Assembly: GCA_947495135.1 (NCBI GenBank)
Contig: CANLXN010000005.1
Coordinates: forward strand, 1-64,000
Length of the DNA stretch: 64,000 nt
Source: an uncultured Flavobacteriaceae bacterium
GTDB taxonomy: Bacteria; Bacteroidota; Bacteroidia; Flavobacteriales; Flavobacteriaceae
Direction: 5' to 3'
Shown: in pieces, positions 38,003 through 47,700 of the stretch
Layout: every line of letters begins with the position of its first letter
Numbering within the stretch: position 1 is the stretch's first letter
Translations under genes and position numbers: made by a program
Notes under the pieces: model-generated
Database searches by the model: none
Told to the model about the DNA's origin: nothing
What the model saw: only the letters and a program-made list of their open reading frames with translations

Positions 38003-41000
38003 ATGCGAAACATTATTGCCTATTTCATTAAATATCATGTCGCGGTGAACGTGATCGTGATTATGTTCGCGATACTTGGAATTTTTGGAGCTACCTCACT
38101 AAAATCCTCGTTTTTTCCGTTAGTAGATTCCAAGAACATTACTATAGCCGTTACTTATCCTGGTGCTTCACCTCAAGAAGTAGAGGAGGGAATTGTGCTG
38201 AAAATTGAAGATAATTTAAAAGGACTGGAGGGTGTGGAACGAGTGACTTCCACTTCTCGTGAAAATAGCGGAAGTATAGATGTTGAGATTGAAAAGGGAG
38301 AGAGTATTGACTTCATGCTCTTGGAGATTAAGAATGCCGTAGATCGGGTTCCTTCCTTTCCAGTGGGTATGGAACCCTTAGTGGTCTCGAAGCGTGAAAA
38401 TGTGCGGCAGACTATTTCATTTGCCATAAGCGGGACCGATATTCCGTTGGCAACGCTAAAACAAATTGGTCGACAGGTGGAAAACGACCTTCGTGGTATT
38501 GACGGAATCTCTCAAATTGAGATCGTGGGTTATCCAGCCGAAGAGATTGAAATAGCTGTGAATGAAAATAGTTTATTAGCCTACAACCTTTCTTTTGATG
38601 AGGTTACAGGAGCTGTTTCCCGAGCCAATATTTTGACCACTGGAGGTACTATAAAAACCAATGCTGAAGAGTATTTAATACGGGCAAATAATAGATCCTA
38701 TTACGGAGATGAACTAGGTAACTTGATCGTAAGAGCAGATGCGTCAGGGAGAACGATCCGATTAAAAGATGTAGCTGTAGTTAAAGATCGATTTGCAGAA
38801 TCTCCAGATGCCAATTATTTCAATGGAGACCTTTCGGTTAATGTAACTATAACAAGTACCAATAGTGAAGATTTGATTGGGGCGGCTGAGAAGGCCAAAG
38901 AGTATATTGAAGATTTTAACCAGAGATACAATAACGTGCAGTTGAGTGTGGTGAGCGATCTTTCTACTACTTTGGTACAAAGAACCGAGTTGCTCACGGA
39001 GAATGCAATCATTGGAATGGGCTTGGTTCTACTTTTTCTATCCCTTTTCCTAAATACCCGTCTTGCCTTTTGGGTAGCCTTTGGATTACCAGTGGCCTTT
39101 TTAGGAATGTTTATGCTCGCGGGTTATTTTAATGTAACCATTAATGTGTTGTCGTTGTTTGGGATGATCATTGTGATTGGGATTTTGGTGGATGACGGAA
39201 TTGTAATCGCAGAGAATATCTATCAGCACTTCGAACGTGGAAAGACTCCTGTGCAGGCTGCTGTCGATGGCACCATGGAAGTGTTACCAGCAATTGTTTC
39301 TGCAATTATTACCACCATTTTAGCCTTTGGAATATTTTTGTTTCTCGACGGTAGGATTGGAGAATTTTTTGGAGAGGTCTCTGTGATTGTAATACTCACA
39401 CTTACGGTATCCTTAGTAGAGGCACTTATTATTTTACCTGCTCACCTGGCACATTCTAAGGCTCTTACTAGAAATCAGGCCCAACCAAAAACGATTATAG
39501 GAAAACTGTTTTCAAAATTAAGGTACATAAACAAGTTTGGAGACGCTATTATGAGATGGTTACGGGACAATTTGTACAGTCCGGTCTTGAGATTTGCACT
39601 CAATTACAAGTTTTTAGTGTTTTGTTTCTTTATAGTTTTCATGATTTTAACTTCAGGAAGTTTTCAGGCAGGGATTATTAGAGGCGCATTCTTTCCGCAG
39701 ATCGCAAGTGATCGAGTTGCGGTAACACTTTCCATGCCCAATGGAACAAATGAGCGGGTAACAGATAGTATTATTACCCTCATTGAGGAAAAGGCACAAG
39801 AAGTAAATGAGGAGTTAACAGCCCAATATTTAAAGGGCACGGATAAGATTTTGGTCGAGAACATGATTAGAAGATTAGGGCCAGGAGCTTCTTCTGCCTC
39901 CTTATCGATTAATTTATTGCCTGGAGAAGAACGCCCCAACGAAATTACCTCCCGACTTGTTACAAGCAAGTTGCAGGAAAAAGTGGGGCCAGTAATTGGT
40001 GTGGAGAGTTTGGTGTATGGTAGTGGAGGGAACTTTGGGGGAAGTCCGGTTTCCGTATCATTTTTGGGTAATAATATTTCAGAATTAAAAGCGGTGAAAG
40101 CCGAGTTGAAAGAGAATTTGGAAGCCAACCCGCTGCTTAAAGACGTAACCGATAATGATCCAGCTGGGATTAAAGAAATTAGGATAGAGTTGAATGAAAA
40201 TGCCTATGCTTTGGGTCTCAATTTGAGGGATGTAATGGCGCAGGTGAGAGCAGGTTTCTTTGGTGCGCAGGCCCAACGTTTTCAGCGAGGCCAGGATGAA
40301 ATTCGAGTTTGGGTACGTTACGACCGTGAAAATAGATCTTCTATTACCAATTTGGATGATATGCGAATTGCCACTGCCAATGGCGATCGAATTCCGTTGC
40401 GGGAGATAGCAAGTTATACTATTGAACGAGGAGACGTTGCCATCAACCACTTGGAAGGACGAAGAGAGATTCAGGTTTCGGCCGATATTAAAAACCCAAA
40501 GGAAACCAGCGCGACCGATGTGATGGCGGATATTCAAAATGTAATCATGCCAGAAATTTTGTCCAAATATCCAACAGTGACGCCGTCTTATGAAGGGCAA
40601 AATAGGGAGGCTGGTAAATTGTTAGGATCGCTAAAGCCCGTTGGGCTTACCGTACTGTTTCTAATTTATATAGTTATCGCATTTACCTTCAGAAGTTACA
40701 GTCAGCCACTAATGCTGTTGTTGCTGATTCCTTTCAGTTTGCCAGCGGTTGCTTGGGGGCATTGGATACACGATTTTCCAATTAATATTTTATCGATGTT
40801 GGGAATTATTGCTCTTATCGGAATTATGGTTAATGATGGATTGGTACTTATCGGAAAATTCAATAGTAATTTAAGAGATGGAATGTCTTTCGACGATGCT
40901 ATTTATGAGGCGGGTAGATCCAGATTTAGAGCTATTTTTCTAACTTCAATAACCACTATCGCGGGTCTGGCGCCACTAATTTTTGAAGAAAGTAGGCAGG

Positions 41001-41239
41001 CTCAATTTCTTATCCCTATGGCAATTAGTATTGCATATGGGATTGGCTTTGCTACTGTTTTAACCCTTGTAATGTTGCCTATTTTTCTTTCGTTTAGTAA
41101 TTGGTTAAAGAAAAACACAATGTGGTTGGTGACAGGACGTAAAATATCCAAAGAAGAGGTGGAGAGAGCTATAAAGGAACAGCAGGAGGAAGAGCATTCA
41201 CCTCCCCATATAGCCGCTTTTGAGGCTCCAATTAAATAA
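38003..41239 (+). CDS. RND efflux transporter permease (AcrB/MexB-like)
   Basis: A 1078-residue inner-membrane antiporter. Twelve membrane segments in two repeats surround large periplasmic loops. The proton-relay region reads GIIVVIGILVDDGIVIAENIYQHF (with the Asp pair about residue 398) and a second-half match GIIALIGIMVNDGLVLIGKFN. The pore/docking segments follow the hydrophobic drug-efflux type. It lies between its adaptor and TolC partner genes, giving one tripartite pump. No metal-binding methionine triad is visible, so a drug or lipid role is preferred over metal. Confidence 0.93.
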   Translation: MRNIIAYFIKYHVAVNVIVIMFAILGIFGATSLKSSFFPLVDSKNITIAVTYPGASPQEVEEGIVLKIEDNLKGLEGVERVTSTSRENSGSIDVEIEKGESIDFMLLEIKNAVDRVPSFPVGMEPLVVSKRENVRQTISFAISGTDIPLATLKQIGRQVENDLRGIDGISQIEIVGYPAEEIEIAVNENSLLAYNLSFDEVTGAVSRANILTTGGTIKTNAEEYLIRANNRSYYGDELGNLIVRADASGRTIRLKDVAVVKDRFAESPDANYFNGDLSVNVTITSTNSEDLIGAAEKAKEYIEDFNQRYNNVQLSVVSDLSTTLVQRTELLTENAIIGMGLVLLFLSLFLNTRLAFWVAFGLPVAFLGMFMLAGYFNVTINVLSLFGMIIVIGILVDDGIVIAENIYQHFERGKTPVQAAVDGTMEVLPAIVSAIITTILAFGIFLFLDGRIGEFFGEVSVIVILTLTVSLVEALIILPAHLAHSKALTRNQAQPKTIIGKLFSKLRYINKFGDAIMRWLRDNLYSPVLRFALNYKFLVFCFFIVFMILTSGSFQAGIIRGAFFPQIASDRVAVTLSMPNGTNERVTDSIITLIEEKAQEVNEELTAQYLKGTDKILVENMIRRLGPGASSASLSINLLPGEERPNEITSRLVTSKLQEKVGPVIGVESLVYGSGGNFGGSPVSVSFLGNNISELKAVKAELKENLEANPLLKDVTDNDPAGIKEIRIELNENAYALGLNLRDVMAQVRAGFFGAQAQRFQRGQDEIRVWVRYDRENRSSITNLDDMRIATANGDRIPLREIASYTIERGDVAINHLEGRREIQVSADIKNPKETSATDVMADIQNVIMPEILSKYPTVTPSYEGQNREAGKLLGSLKPVGLTVLFLIYIVIAFTFRSYSQPLMLLLLIPFSLPAVAWGHWIHDFPINILSMLGIIALIGIMVNDGLVLIGKFNSNLRDGMSFDDAIYEAGRSRFRAIFLTSITTIAGLAPLIFEESRQAQFLIPMAISIAYGIGFATVLTLVMLPIFLSFSNWLKKNTMWLVTGRKISKEEVERAIKEQQEEEHSPPHIAAFEAPIK

Positions 41240-41265
41240 TTTACGATAACACTCAAAAAGAGATA

Positions 41266-42594
41266 ATGGTTCTAAAAAAATACATGTTGGTTTCTTTTCT
41301 TTTGCTTTTTTTCTTCGGAAATATAACAGCTCAAGAATTGGATGTCTTAACGAAGGAGCAGGCCATTTCTGAAACCTTGAAAAATAACTTCGGAATTACG
41401 ATTGCTTCAAACAACTTAAAAATTGCCGATAACAACCGAAGTATTTTGAACTCTAGATACCTTCCAAGTTTAACCGGGAATGCAGGAGCAAATTACGATC
41501 TGCAAGATCAGGAGGCCACATTTCAGGATGGAAATAAGAACGTAATAGATGGAGCAGAGACCACCCGATATAATGCGTCTCTTAACTTAAACTACGTACT
41601 GTTCGATGGTTTGGGGCGTTTGTACGATTACAAGGCGTTGAAAGAACAATACGATTTGACCGAACTACAGGCTAGAGAAACTATAGAAACCACCATGCTT
41701 CAATTGTTTACTGTTTATTATGAGGTGGCTAGAATAAGTGAGAATATCAATGTCTTAGAGGAAACCTTTTCAAATACCAAAAAACGGCTTACAAGAGCGG
41801 AGTATGCCTTCGAATATGGACAGAATAACAAACTAGACGTTCTCAACGCTGAGGTAGACATTGTAACCGATAGTATCAATCTTTTAAATGCTCGGCAGGA
41901 GTTAATTAATGCTAAACGAGACTTAAATGTGATTACTAATAGCGATTTGGAGCGTCGTTTTGCTGCAGATACTACGGTCGGTTTTATTCCTCAGTTAACC
42001 CTCGATGCGTATATTGAAGTTGCAGATACCGCCAATGTGAGGTTATTACAAGCAAAGAAGAATCAAAACATATCGAACTATAACTACAAGTCGAGTAAAT
42101 CTATTTATCTCCCATCTGTGGGTCTCACTGGAAGTTATGGGTGGAATGAGGGTAATTTCCCGGCAACTAATTTCTTGGCTTCTAATAGGTCTGTTGGTTT
42201 TGCGGCAGGCGTTAGTTTAAGTTGGGACTTTTTTGATGGAGGTAGCGGAATTACATCTGTTAAGAATGCTAGAATACAAATGGAAAATCAAGATGTTTTT
42301 CTGAAGCAGTTTGAGAAAGAAGTGACAAGAGATATATACAATGCTCGGGGTGATTATTTAAACAGGCTTCAAATTTTCAGGCTACAGGAGCAGAATGTAA
42401 TTACTGCTAACAATAATTATGAACGCAGCAATGAGCGTTATAAATTAGGACAGATTTCTTCTGTAGAACTTCGGCAGGCACAACTTAATTTGTTGAATGC
42501 AAAGACCAATAAGAATTTAGCAAAATACCAGGCTAAATTAGCAGAACTACAGGTGCTACAGTTAGCAGGTCAATTGTTGAATATTTCATTTTAA
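41266..42594 (+). CDS. TolC family outer membrane efflux protein
   Basis: A 442-residue channel with signal peptide (about 1-22, ending ITAQE). The two halves share the helical barrel pattern; the second has SWDFFDGGSG and the QLNLLNAKTNKNLAKYQAKLAELQVLQLAGQLL end. Third gene of the RND set, 26 bp after the permease. Confidence 0.92.
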   Translation: MVLKKYMLVSFLLLFFFGNITAQELDVLTKEQAISETLKNNFGITIASNNLKIADNNRSILNSRYLPSLTGNAGANYDLQDQEATFQDGNKNVIDGAETTRYNASLNLNYVLFDGLGRLYDYKALKEQYDLTELQARETIETTMLQLFTVYYEVARISENINVLEETFSNTKKRLTRAEYAFEYGQNNKLDVLNAEVDIVTDSINLLNARQELINAKRDLNVITNSDLERRFAADTTVGFIPQLTLDAYIEVADTANVRLLQAKKNQNISNYNYKSSKSIYLPSVGLTGSYGWNEGNFPATNFLASNRSVGFAAGVSLSWDFFDGGSGITSVKNARIQMENQDVFLKQFEKEVTRDIYNARGDYLNRLQIFRLQEQNVITANNNYERSNERYKLGQISSVELRQAQLNLLNAKTNKNLAKYQAKLAELQVLQLAGQLLNISF

Positions 42595-42598
42595 ATAG

Positions 42599-42778
42599 AT
42601 GGAAGAACATTTTTTTCAATGCCCTTATTGTTGGGAAAACGTTTCGATGCTGTTGGATCCTTCAGTGAATGCAACTTATATTGAAGACTGCGAAGTTTGC
42701 TGTAATCCAATTGAAGTAACCACCCAGTTCGAAGACGCACAGCTCATCCAATTTGATGCGGTTCCCATTGAGCAGTAA
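42599..42778 (+). CDS. CPXCG-motif cysteine-rich small protein
   Basis: A 59-residue protein with paired cysteine motifs CPYC (residues 8-11) and CEVCC (31-35), as in the CPXCG family (zinc ribbon-like). The middle is acidic, and the C-terminus ends FDAVPIEQ. Starts four bases after the TolC stop (stop at 42592-42594). Unknown function; the family is widespread in Bacteroidota and Proteobacteria. Confidence 0.85.
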   Translation: MEEHFFQCPYCWENVSMLLDPSVNATYIEDCEVCCNPIEVTTQFEDAQLIQFDAVPIEQ

Positions 42779-42818
42779 TTTTACTATATTTAATATTGTA
42801 ACCTTTAAGTGAATACGA

Positions 42819-43175
42819 GTGTTTTTAAATTTTAGTTTTGCAAATGACGCAATTGGCTATATAGTGGAAGGTCCAATGGACAGCAAAGCCATACTGCAAT
42901 TGAAGGAGGAGATTTTGAAGAAATTTGAAGAGCACGACCAGATATCTCTTTATCTAGAAGATGCTGGAATAGACAGTTTTTCAATAGATTCGGTGATAGT
43001 CGCCACCTTATTTCCACACGAGCATATGGGCCGATTTAAGAAAGTTGCGATGGTGACAAATCGCAAATGGATTCATATGTTAACCTCCGTAAATACTTTT
43101 TTACTTGGAGGTAATTTCAAAAATTTTACGACAGAAAATAGATTGGAGGCAATTGCCTGGATCGCCGAAGCCTAA
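42819..43175 (+). CDS. SpoIIAA-like (STAS-type) protein, copy 1
   Basis: A 118-residue protein starting at GTG 42819. It aligns end-to-end with the product of 43359 (shared pattern: GYIVEGPMDSKAILQLKEEILKKFEEHD, LYLEDAGIDSFSIDSVIVATLFPHEH, MVTNRKWIHML, NFTTENRLEAIAWIAEA). It resembles the SpoIIAA-like family of small lipid- or partner-binding STAS-fold proteins. Phosphorylatable Ser of classic SpoIIAA is not obvious. Function unknown. Confidence 0.75.
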   Translation: MFLNFSFANDAIGYIVEGPMDSKAILQLKEEILKKFEEHDQISLYLEDAGIDSFSIDSVIVATLFPHEHMGRFKKVAMVTNRKWIHMLTSVNTFLLGGNFKNFTTENRLEAIAWIAEA

Positions 43176-43358
43176 GTATTTTCCTTCTTTTTTAAAGATG
43201 TTTCTTTCAGTTTCATTAATTTTTTTTCTTAATTATGAGTTTCGAACACTAGTTTTCGATGAAAATGGCGAATTAATAGAAAATTGATGGGCTTTTTGGC
43301 TTGTTTGGACGAGTTTTGTTATTAACTTTAAAATACTAATTAATCAACCAATATTTCA

Positions 43359-43715
43359 ATGCTTTCAGATTTCAGTTTATCGCGTAATACCGTGGGCTAC
43401 ATCATAGATGGGGTCATGAATAAAAAAGCGATCAACGATTTGAAAAGTCAGATTTTAGAGAAGTTTGAGGAGCACGACACTATAAATTTATATTTGGAAG
43501 ACAGTGGTATTGAACGTTTTTCTTTAAATGCTGTTATGATTGCCACTTTGTTTCCTGTGGAGCACCACCATCGGTTTAACAAAATAGCTTTGGTGACCAA
43601 TCGTAAATGGATACATATGCTTGGGGTTTTGGATACGGTTGTTGTGAACGTAAATCTGAAGAACTTCACCTCAGACAATCGCTTAGAGGCAATTTCTTGG
43701 ATTGCCCAAGAGTAA
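43359..43715 (+). CDS. SpoIIAA-like (STAS-type) protein, copy 2
   Basis: A 118-residue paralogue of the preceding gene with the same length and core motifs (MLSDFSLSRNTVGYIIDGVMNKKAINDLKSQILEKFEEHD, NLYLEDSGIERFSLN, LVTNRKWIHMLG, NLKNFTSDNRLEAISWIAQE). The tandem pair is directly before the initiator tRNA region and separated by 183 bp, so it may be independently transcribed. Function unknown. Confidence 0.8.
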   Translation: MLSDFSLSRNTVGYIIDGVMNKKAINDLKSQILEKFEEHDTINLYLEDSGIERFSLNAVMIATLFPVEHHHRFNKIALVTNRKWIHMLGVLDTVVVNVNLKNFTSDNRLEAISWIAQE

Positions 43716-43771
43716 GATCGTTGTCTATATTTCTTTGTTTTTTTAATTCCGAAAATTTCTATCAATACTTC

Positions 43772-43802
43772 TTGTTAGGATGAAAACAACATTGTATCTT
43801 TG
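43772..43802 (+). promoter_or_regulatory. Promoter of the initiator tRNA region
   Basis: TTG (43772-43774), 20 bp, then TATCTTTG (43795-43802) is an ideal Bacteroidota promoter. Transcription would begin near 43809 and pass through a tRNA-like remnant before the tRNA gene at 43889. Confidence 0.7.
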
Positions 43803-43824
43803 CCGTCCATATAAATAGTATGGG

Positions 43825-43883
43825 TTCTAAACAGAGCGTCAGATTCATAAGCTGAAGGTGTCACACCAAGTGTTATGTTAGAA
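43825..43883 (+). other. tRNA-Met-like remnant upstream of tRNA-fMet
   Basis: TTCTAA (43825-43830) pairs with TTAGAA (43878-43883) as a short closing stem. Between them lies AGAGCG followed by a 17-base arm (43839-43855) with four of five stem pairs and a seven-base loop TTCATAA, giving anticodon CAT at 43846-43848. No proper D arm or T arm (GTTCGA) is visible. It looks like a degraded tRNA-Met, or a tRNA-like leader of the functional gene directly behind it. Confidence 0.4.
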
Positions 43884-43888
43884 TATAT

Positions 43889-43961
<73 letters not shown>

Positions 43962-43972
43962 CTAGAAATGAC

Positions 43973-44006
43973 AAGGCTTCACAGAAATGTGAAGCCTTTC
44001 TTTTTT
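43973..44006 (+). terminator. Terminator after the initiator tRNA
   Basis: AAGGCTTCACA (43973-43983) and TGTGAAGCCTT (43988-43998) form a perfect 11-bp stem with a four-base loop, followed by a T-run. Confidence 0.9.
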
Positions 44007-44011
44007 ACTAT

Positions 44012-44033
44012 GGGTACAGAATAGGTACAGAAT
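44012..44033. repeat. 11-bp tandem direct repeat, candidate attL arm site
   Basis: GGGTACAGAAT (44012-44022) and AGGTACAGAAT (44023-44033) are back to back just behind the tRNA terminator. Short tandem repeats of this sort beside a tRNA are typical integrase arm-binding sites of integrative elements. The matching right end is not in the window. Confidence 0.5.
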
Positions 44034-44181
44034 CGAGTCGTTTTCGTTTGTCAAAATATATTTTGTTGCTATTTGATATTGATTGATGTTTACACTTAGA
44101 ATTTTCAAGAAATTACTCAGAATTTATTTTCACCCACCCCTAACATTACGTTAAAAACAACCTAAATGTTAAAATAAACAC

Positions 44182-44189
44182 TATTTTTG
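44182..44189 (+). promoter_or_regulatory. -7 box before the island HYC_CC_PP gene
   Basis: TATTTTTG fits TAnnTTTG, eight bp ahead of the ATG at 44197. No clear -33. Confidence 0.4.
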
Positions 44190-44196
44190 TATCTAA

Positions 44197-44616
44197 ATGA
44201 AGCAAGTATTTCATAAAATAATGTCAATTTCTATGGCTTTTGTAGTGTTATTCTCTACGATGTCATTCACTATTGATATGCATTATTGTGGAGACAATCT
44301 AGTGGATTTCTCTTTTTTCCATAATGTAGAAACTTGTGGAATGGAGAAAGCACAGATAACTTCTAACTGTGAAAAACCCGAAATGAAAAAGAATAATTGT
44401 TGTTCGGATGAGCAATTAGTTATTGAAGGACAAGATGATTTAAAGAATACATTTAGCACTCTTACGTTTGAGCAGCAAGTTTTTGTTGCCTCATTTACAT
44501 ATTCTTATTTAAGTCTTTTCGAAGGAACAACATCTGTAGAAGTTCCTTTTGTAGATTACCCACCCCCCTTTGTCAAACGGGATGTGCAAGTCTTGCACCA
44601 GACATTTTTAATTTGA
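44197..44616 (+). CDS. HYC_CC_PP family secreted protein (island copy)
   Basis: A 139-residue secreted protein with signal peptide (about 1-27), MHYCGDNLVDFSFF (the HYC motif), a Cys/Lys-rich middle with NNCCSDEQ (CC) and the C-terminal YPPPFVKRDVQVLHQTFLI (PP). It is the first cargo gene of the element. The chromosomal paralogue at 10916 has all the same blocks and end. A periplasmic copper-related role is inferred from both neighbourhoods. Confidence 0.85.
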   Translation: MKQVFHKIMSISMAFVVLFSTMSFTIDMHYCGDNLVDFSFFHNVETCGMEKAQITSNCEKPEMKKNNCCSDEQLVIEGQDDLKNTFSTLTFEQQVFVASFTYSYLSLFEGTTSVEVPFVDYPPPFVKRDVQVLHQTFLI

Positions 44617-44637
44617 TTTATTAGACAGTATTAATGT

Positions 44638-44663
44638 GCCCAGCGATAGCTATCGTTTAGGGC
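44638..44663 (+). promoter_or_regulatory. Hairpin with perfect CGATAGCTATCG palindrome before cusA
   Basis: CGATAGCTATCG (44644-44655) is a 12-bp palindrome within outer arms GCCC/GGGC (44638-44641, 44660-44663). It lies between the HYC_CC_PP stop and cusA. It may be a weak terminator or operator; no T-run follows. Confidence 0.4.
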
Positions 44664-44735
44664 TCGATTTGTTGTGTTTGCTTTTCTGTATTCCAGAAAT
44701 TCATTCCTTTCATAACTGTTTAATTATCAATTTAT

Positions 44736-47700
44736 ATGCTTAATAAAGCTATCAAATTCCTTATCGAGAATAAACTCGTCGCAGTTTTAATGCTCACCCT
44801 ATTTGTAGGTTGGGGTATTGTAAATGCGCCCTTTAATTGGGAAACTGGTTTTCTACCTTCAAATCCTGTAGCTGTAGATGCTATTCCTGATATTGGTGAG
44901 AACCAACAAATTGTCTTCACAAAGTGGCAAGGTCGCTCTCCGCAGGATATAGAAGACCAAATTACCTATCCCTTAACTACATCCTTGCTTGGTATTCCTG
45001 GAGTAAAAACAGTTCGTAGTTCTTCTATGTTTGGTTTTTCCAGTATCTATATCATTTTTGAAGAAGATATCGAGTTTTATTGGTCTCGTAGTCGCATTTT
45101 AGAAAAGTTAAATTCTTTACCGGCTAATTTACTTCCGGAAGGTGTAAACCCTGCTTTGGGTCCAGATGCTACTGGTTTAGGTCAAATATATTGGTACACT
45201 CTAGAAGGACGTGATGAAAACGGTAATGTAACTGGCGGTTGGGATTTACAGGAGTTGCGAAGCATCCAAGATTACTATGTAAAGTATGCGCTTTCTGGTG
45301 CAAGTGGGGTTTCCGAAGTTGCTTCCATAGGTGGTTATGTTCAGGAATATCAGGTAGATGTAAACCCTGAAAAAATGCGCCAATACAACATTGGTCTCAA
45401 TCAAATCGTAAAAGCAGTAAAAGAAAGCAATCAAGACATAGGCGCACAGACCCTAGAAATTAACCAAGCTGAATATCTGGTTCGTGGTTTAGGCTATGTG
45501 AAGTCTATTGATGATATAGAAAATGCAGTTGTTTCTTCAGAAAACTTCACAGCTCTGCGCATTAAAGATGTAGCCAATGTTACACTTGGACCAGCAACAA
45601 GACGTGGTATTTTGGACAAAGAAGGAGCTGAAGTTGTAGGTGGTGTGGTTGTAGCCCGTTATGGCGCAAATCCTATGGAAGTCATTACTAATGTAAAAGA
45701 GAAAATTGAAGAACTCAAAGGCGGTTTACCTTCAAAAGTACTTGCAGATGGTCGTACATCTCAACTTACCGTAGTTCCGTTTTATGACCGTACAGAGCTT
45801 ATAGAGGAAACATTAGAAACACTCAACGAGGCATTAACTCTAGAGATTTTAATTACCATTTTGGTCATCATCATAATGGTCTTCAACCTAAGAGCTTCTA
45901 TACTCATTTCAGGACTATTACCCGTAGCTGTGCTAATGGTTTTCATCACAATGAAACTCTTCGATGTAGATGCAAATATCGTTGCACTTTCAGGTATCGC
46001 TATCGCTATTGGTACAATGGTCGATGTCGGTGTCATACTAGCAGAAAATATGATACGGCATATGGATGACAAAAAACTTCGCCTTAACGAAAATGGTGAG
46101 GAATACACCACAAATCAAATTATCTATAATGCTACAGCCGAAGTTTCAGGAGCTATTCTAACAGCCGTTCTAACTACTATAATAAGTTTCGTTCCTGTTT
46201 TTACAATGATAGGTGCAGAAGGAAAACTATTCCGTCCGCTTGCCTTTACAAAAACAATGGCACTATCGGCATCTTTAGTAATTGCGTTATTCATAATACC
46301 ACCATTAGCAGCTTACTTATTTAAGAAAAAGAACATTAAAAACTCGTTCAATTATATATTCAATTGTTCTCTTATTGTGGCAGGTGTTATAGCAATCATT
46401 TGTGGGTACTGGCTGGGATTGATTTTAATAGCCTTTGGTATTACGGCAATACTGACTTTAAGAAATGCGCTTTCGCGAAAGCGTGCCAATCTTACAAATA
46501 TTATGATAGCATCAGCCGCTATAGTCATACTGCTAGCGACATATTGGCGACCGTTAGGCTTTGATAGAAGCATCATCCTCAATCTATTATTTGTATCTAT
46601 AGTCTGCTTCGGTATTCTAGGGGTATTCTCAGTTTTAAGAAGATATTATAGCCAGATTTTGAAATGGGCCTTAGCTAATAGATTGCTATTTCTTATCATT
46701 CCTGCAACGGTACTTATTTCTGGTGCGTGGATAATGAATAACACAGGGAAGGAATTTATGCCATCACTTAATGAAGGTTCGTTCCTCTTAATGCCCACCT
46801 CGCTACCTCACGCTGGTGTAGAAGAGAATAAAAGGGTATTACAACAACTTGATATGGCTGTAGCTACTATTCCTGAAATAGAAACTGTAGTGGGCAAATC
46901 AGGTAGAACAGAATCTGCGCTTGACCCTGCACCGCTTTCGATGTATGAAAATATGATTCAGTATAAATCTGAATATATGCATAATGCAAAAGGTAAAAAG
47001 CAACGCTATAAAGTAAATGAAGATGGACTTTTCATAACTAAAGACGGTAATCTTGTTATCAACCCTAATATGGATGTCGATAATAAAAATACGAGCTATG
47101 ACACGTCAAAATTAAGAGACCCTTTTGCTATTAGTTTTAACCACTTGATTGAAGATAATGATGGTGAATATTACAGAAACTGGAGACCAAAAATTGAAAG
47201 TCCTGATGATATTTGGAATGAGATTGTGAAGGTTACTAAGCTGCCAGGAGTGACTTCTGCGCCAAAATTACAACCCATTGAAACCAGACTCGTGATGTTA
47301 CAAACAGGAATGCGAGCACCTATGGGAATCAAAGTGAAAGGTCAAGATTTGGCACAGATAGAAGCGTTTGGTTTGCAACTTGAAACTATTTTAAAACAAG
47401 CCGAAGGTGTCAAAGAGCAAGCTGTTTTTGCAGACCGTATTGTGGGTAAACCCTATTTATTAATTGATATTAAACGTGAGCAGTTAGCACGATATGGAAT
47501 ATCGATTATGGACGTTCAGCAGATTTTACAAGTGGCTGTTGGTGGAATGCCACTTACCCAAACTGTCGAAGGTCGTGAACGCTATGGCGTGCGTGTACGC
47601 TATCCACGAGAATTACGAGGTAATCCAGACGACTTAAAAAAGATTTATGTTCCAGTAGAAAAAGGCAGTCCTGTTCCTTTAGGCGAGTTAGTAGATATTC

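Noticed and set aside
36852-42594. Chromosomal RND pump considered as a second heavy-metal exporter
   Set aside because: It lacks HME signatures such as the PFYDR segment and has no metal-binding neighbours; the layout fits drug-type RND pumps.
43105-43287. 60-residue plus-strand frame overlapping the first SpoIIAA-like gene
   Set aside because: It overlaps a well supported gene in another frame and has no recognizable motif or paralogue; treated as chance.
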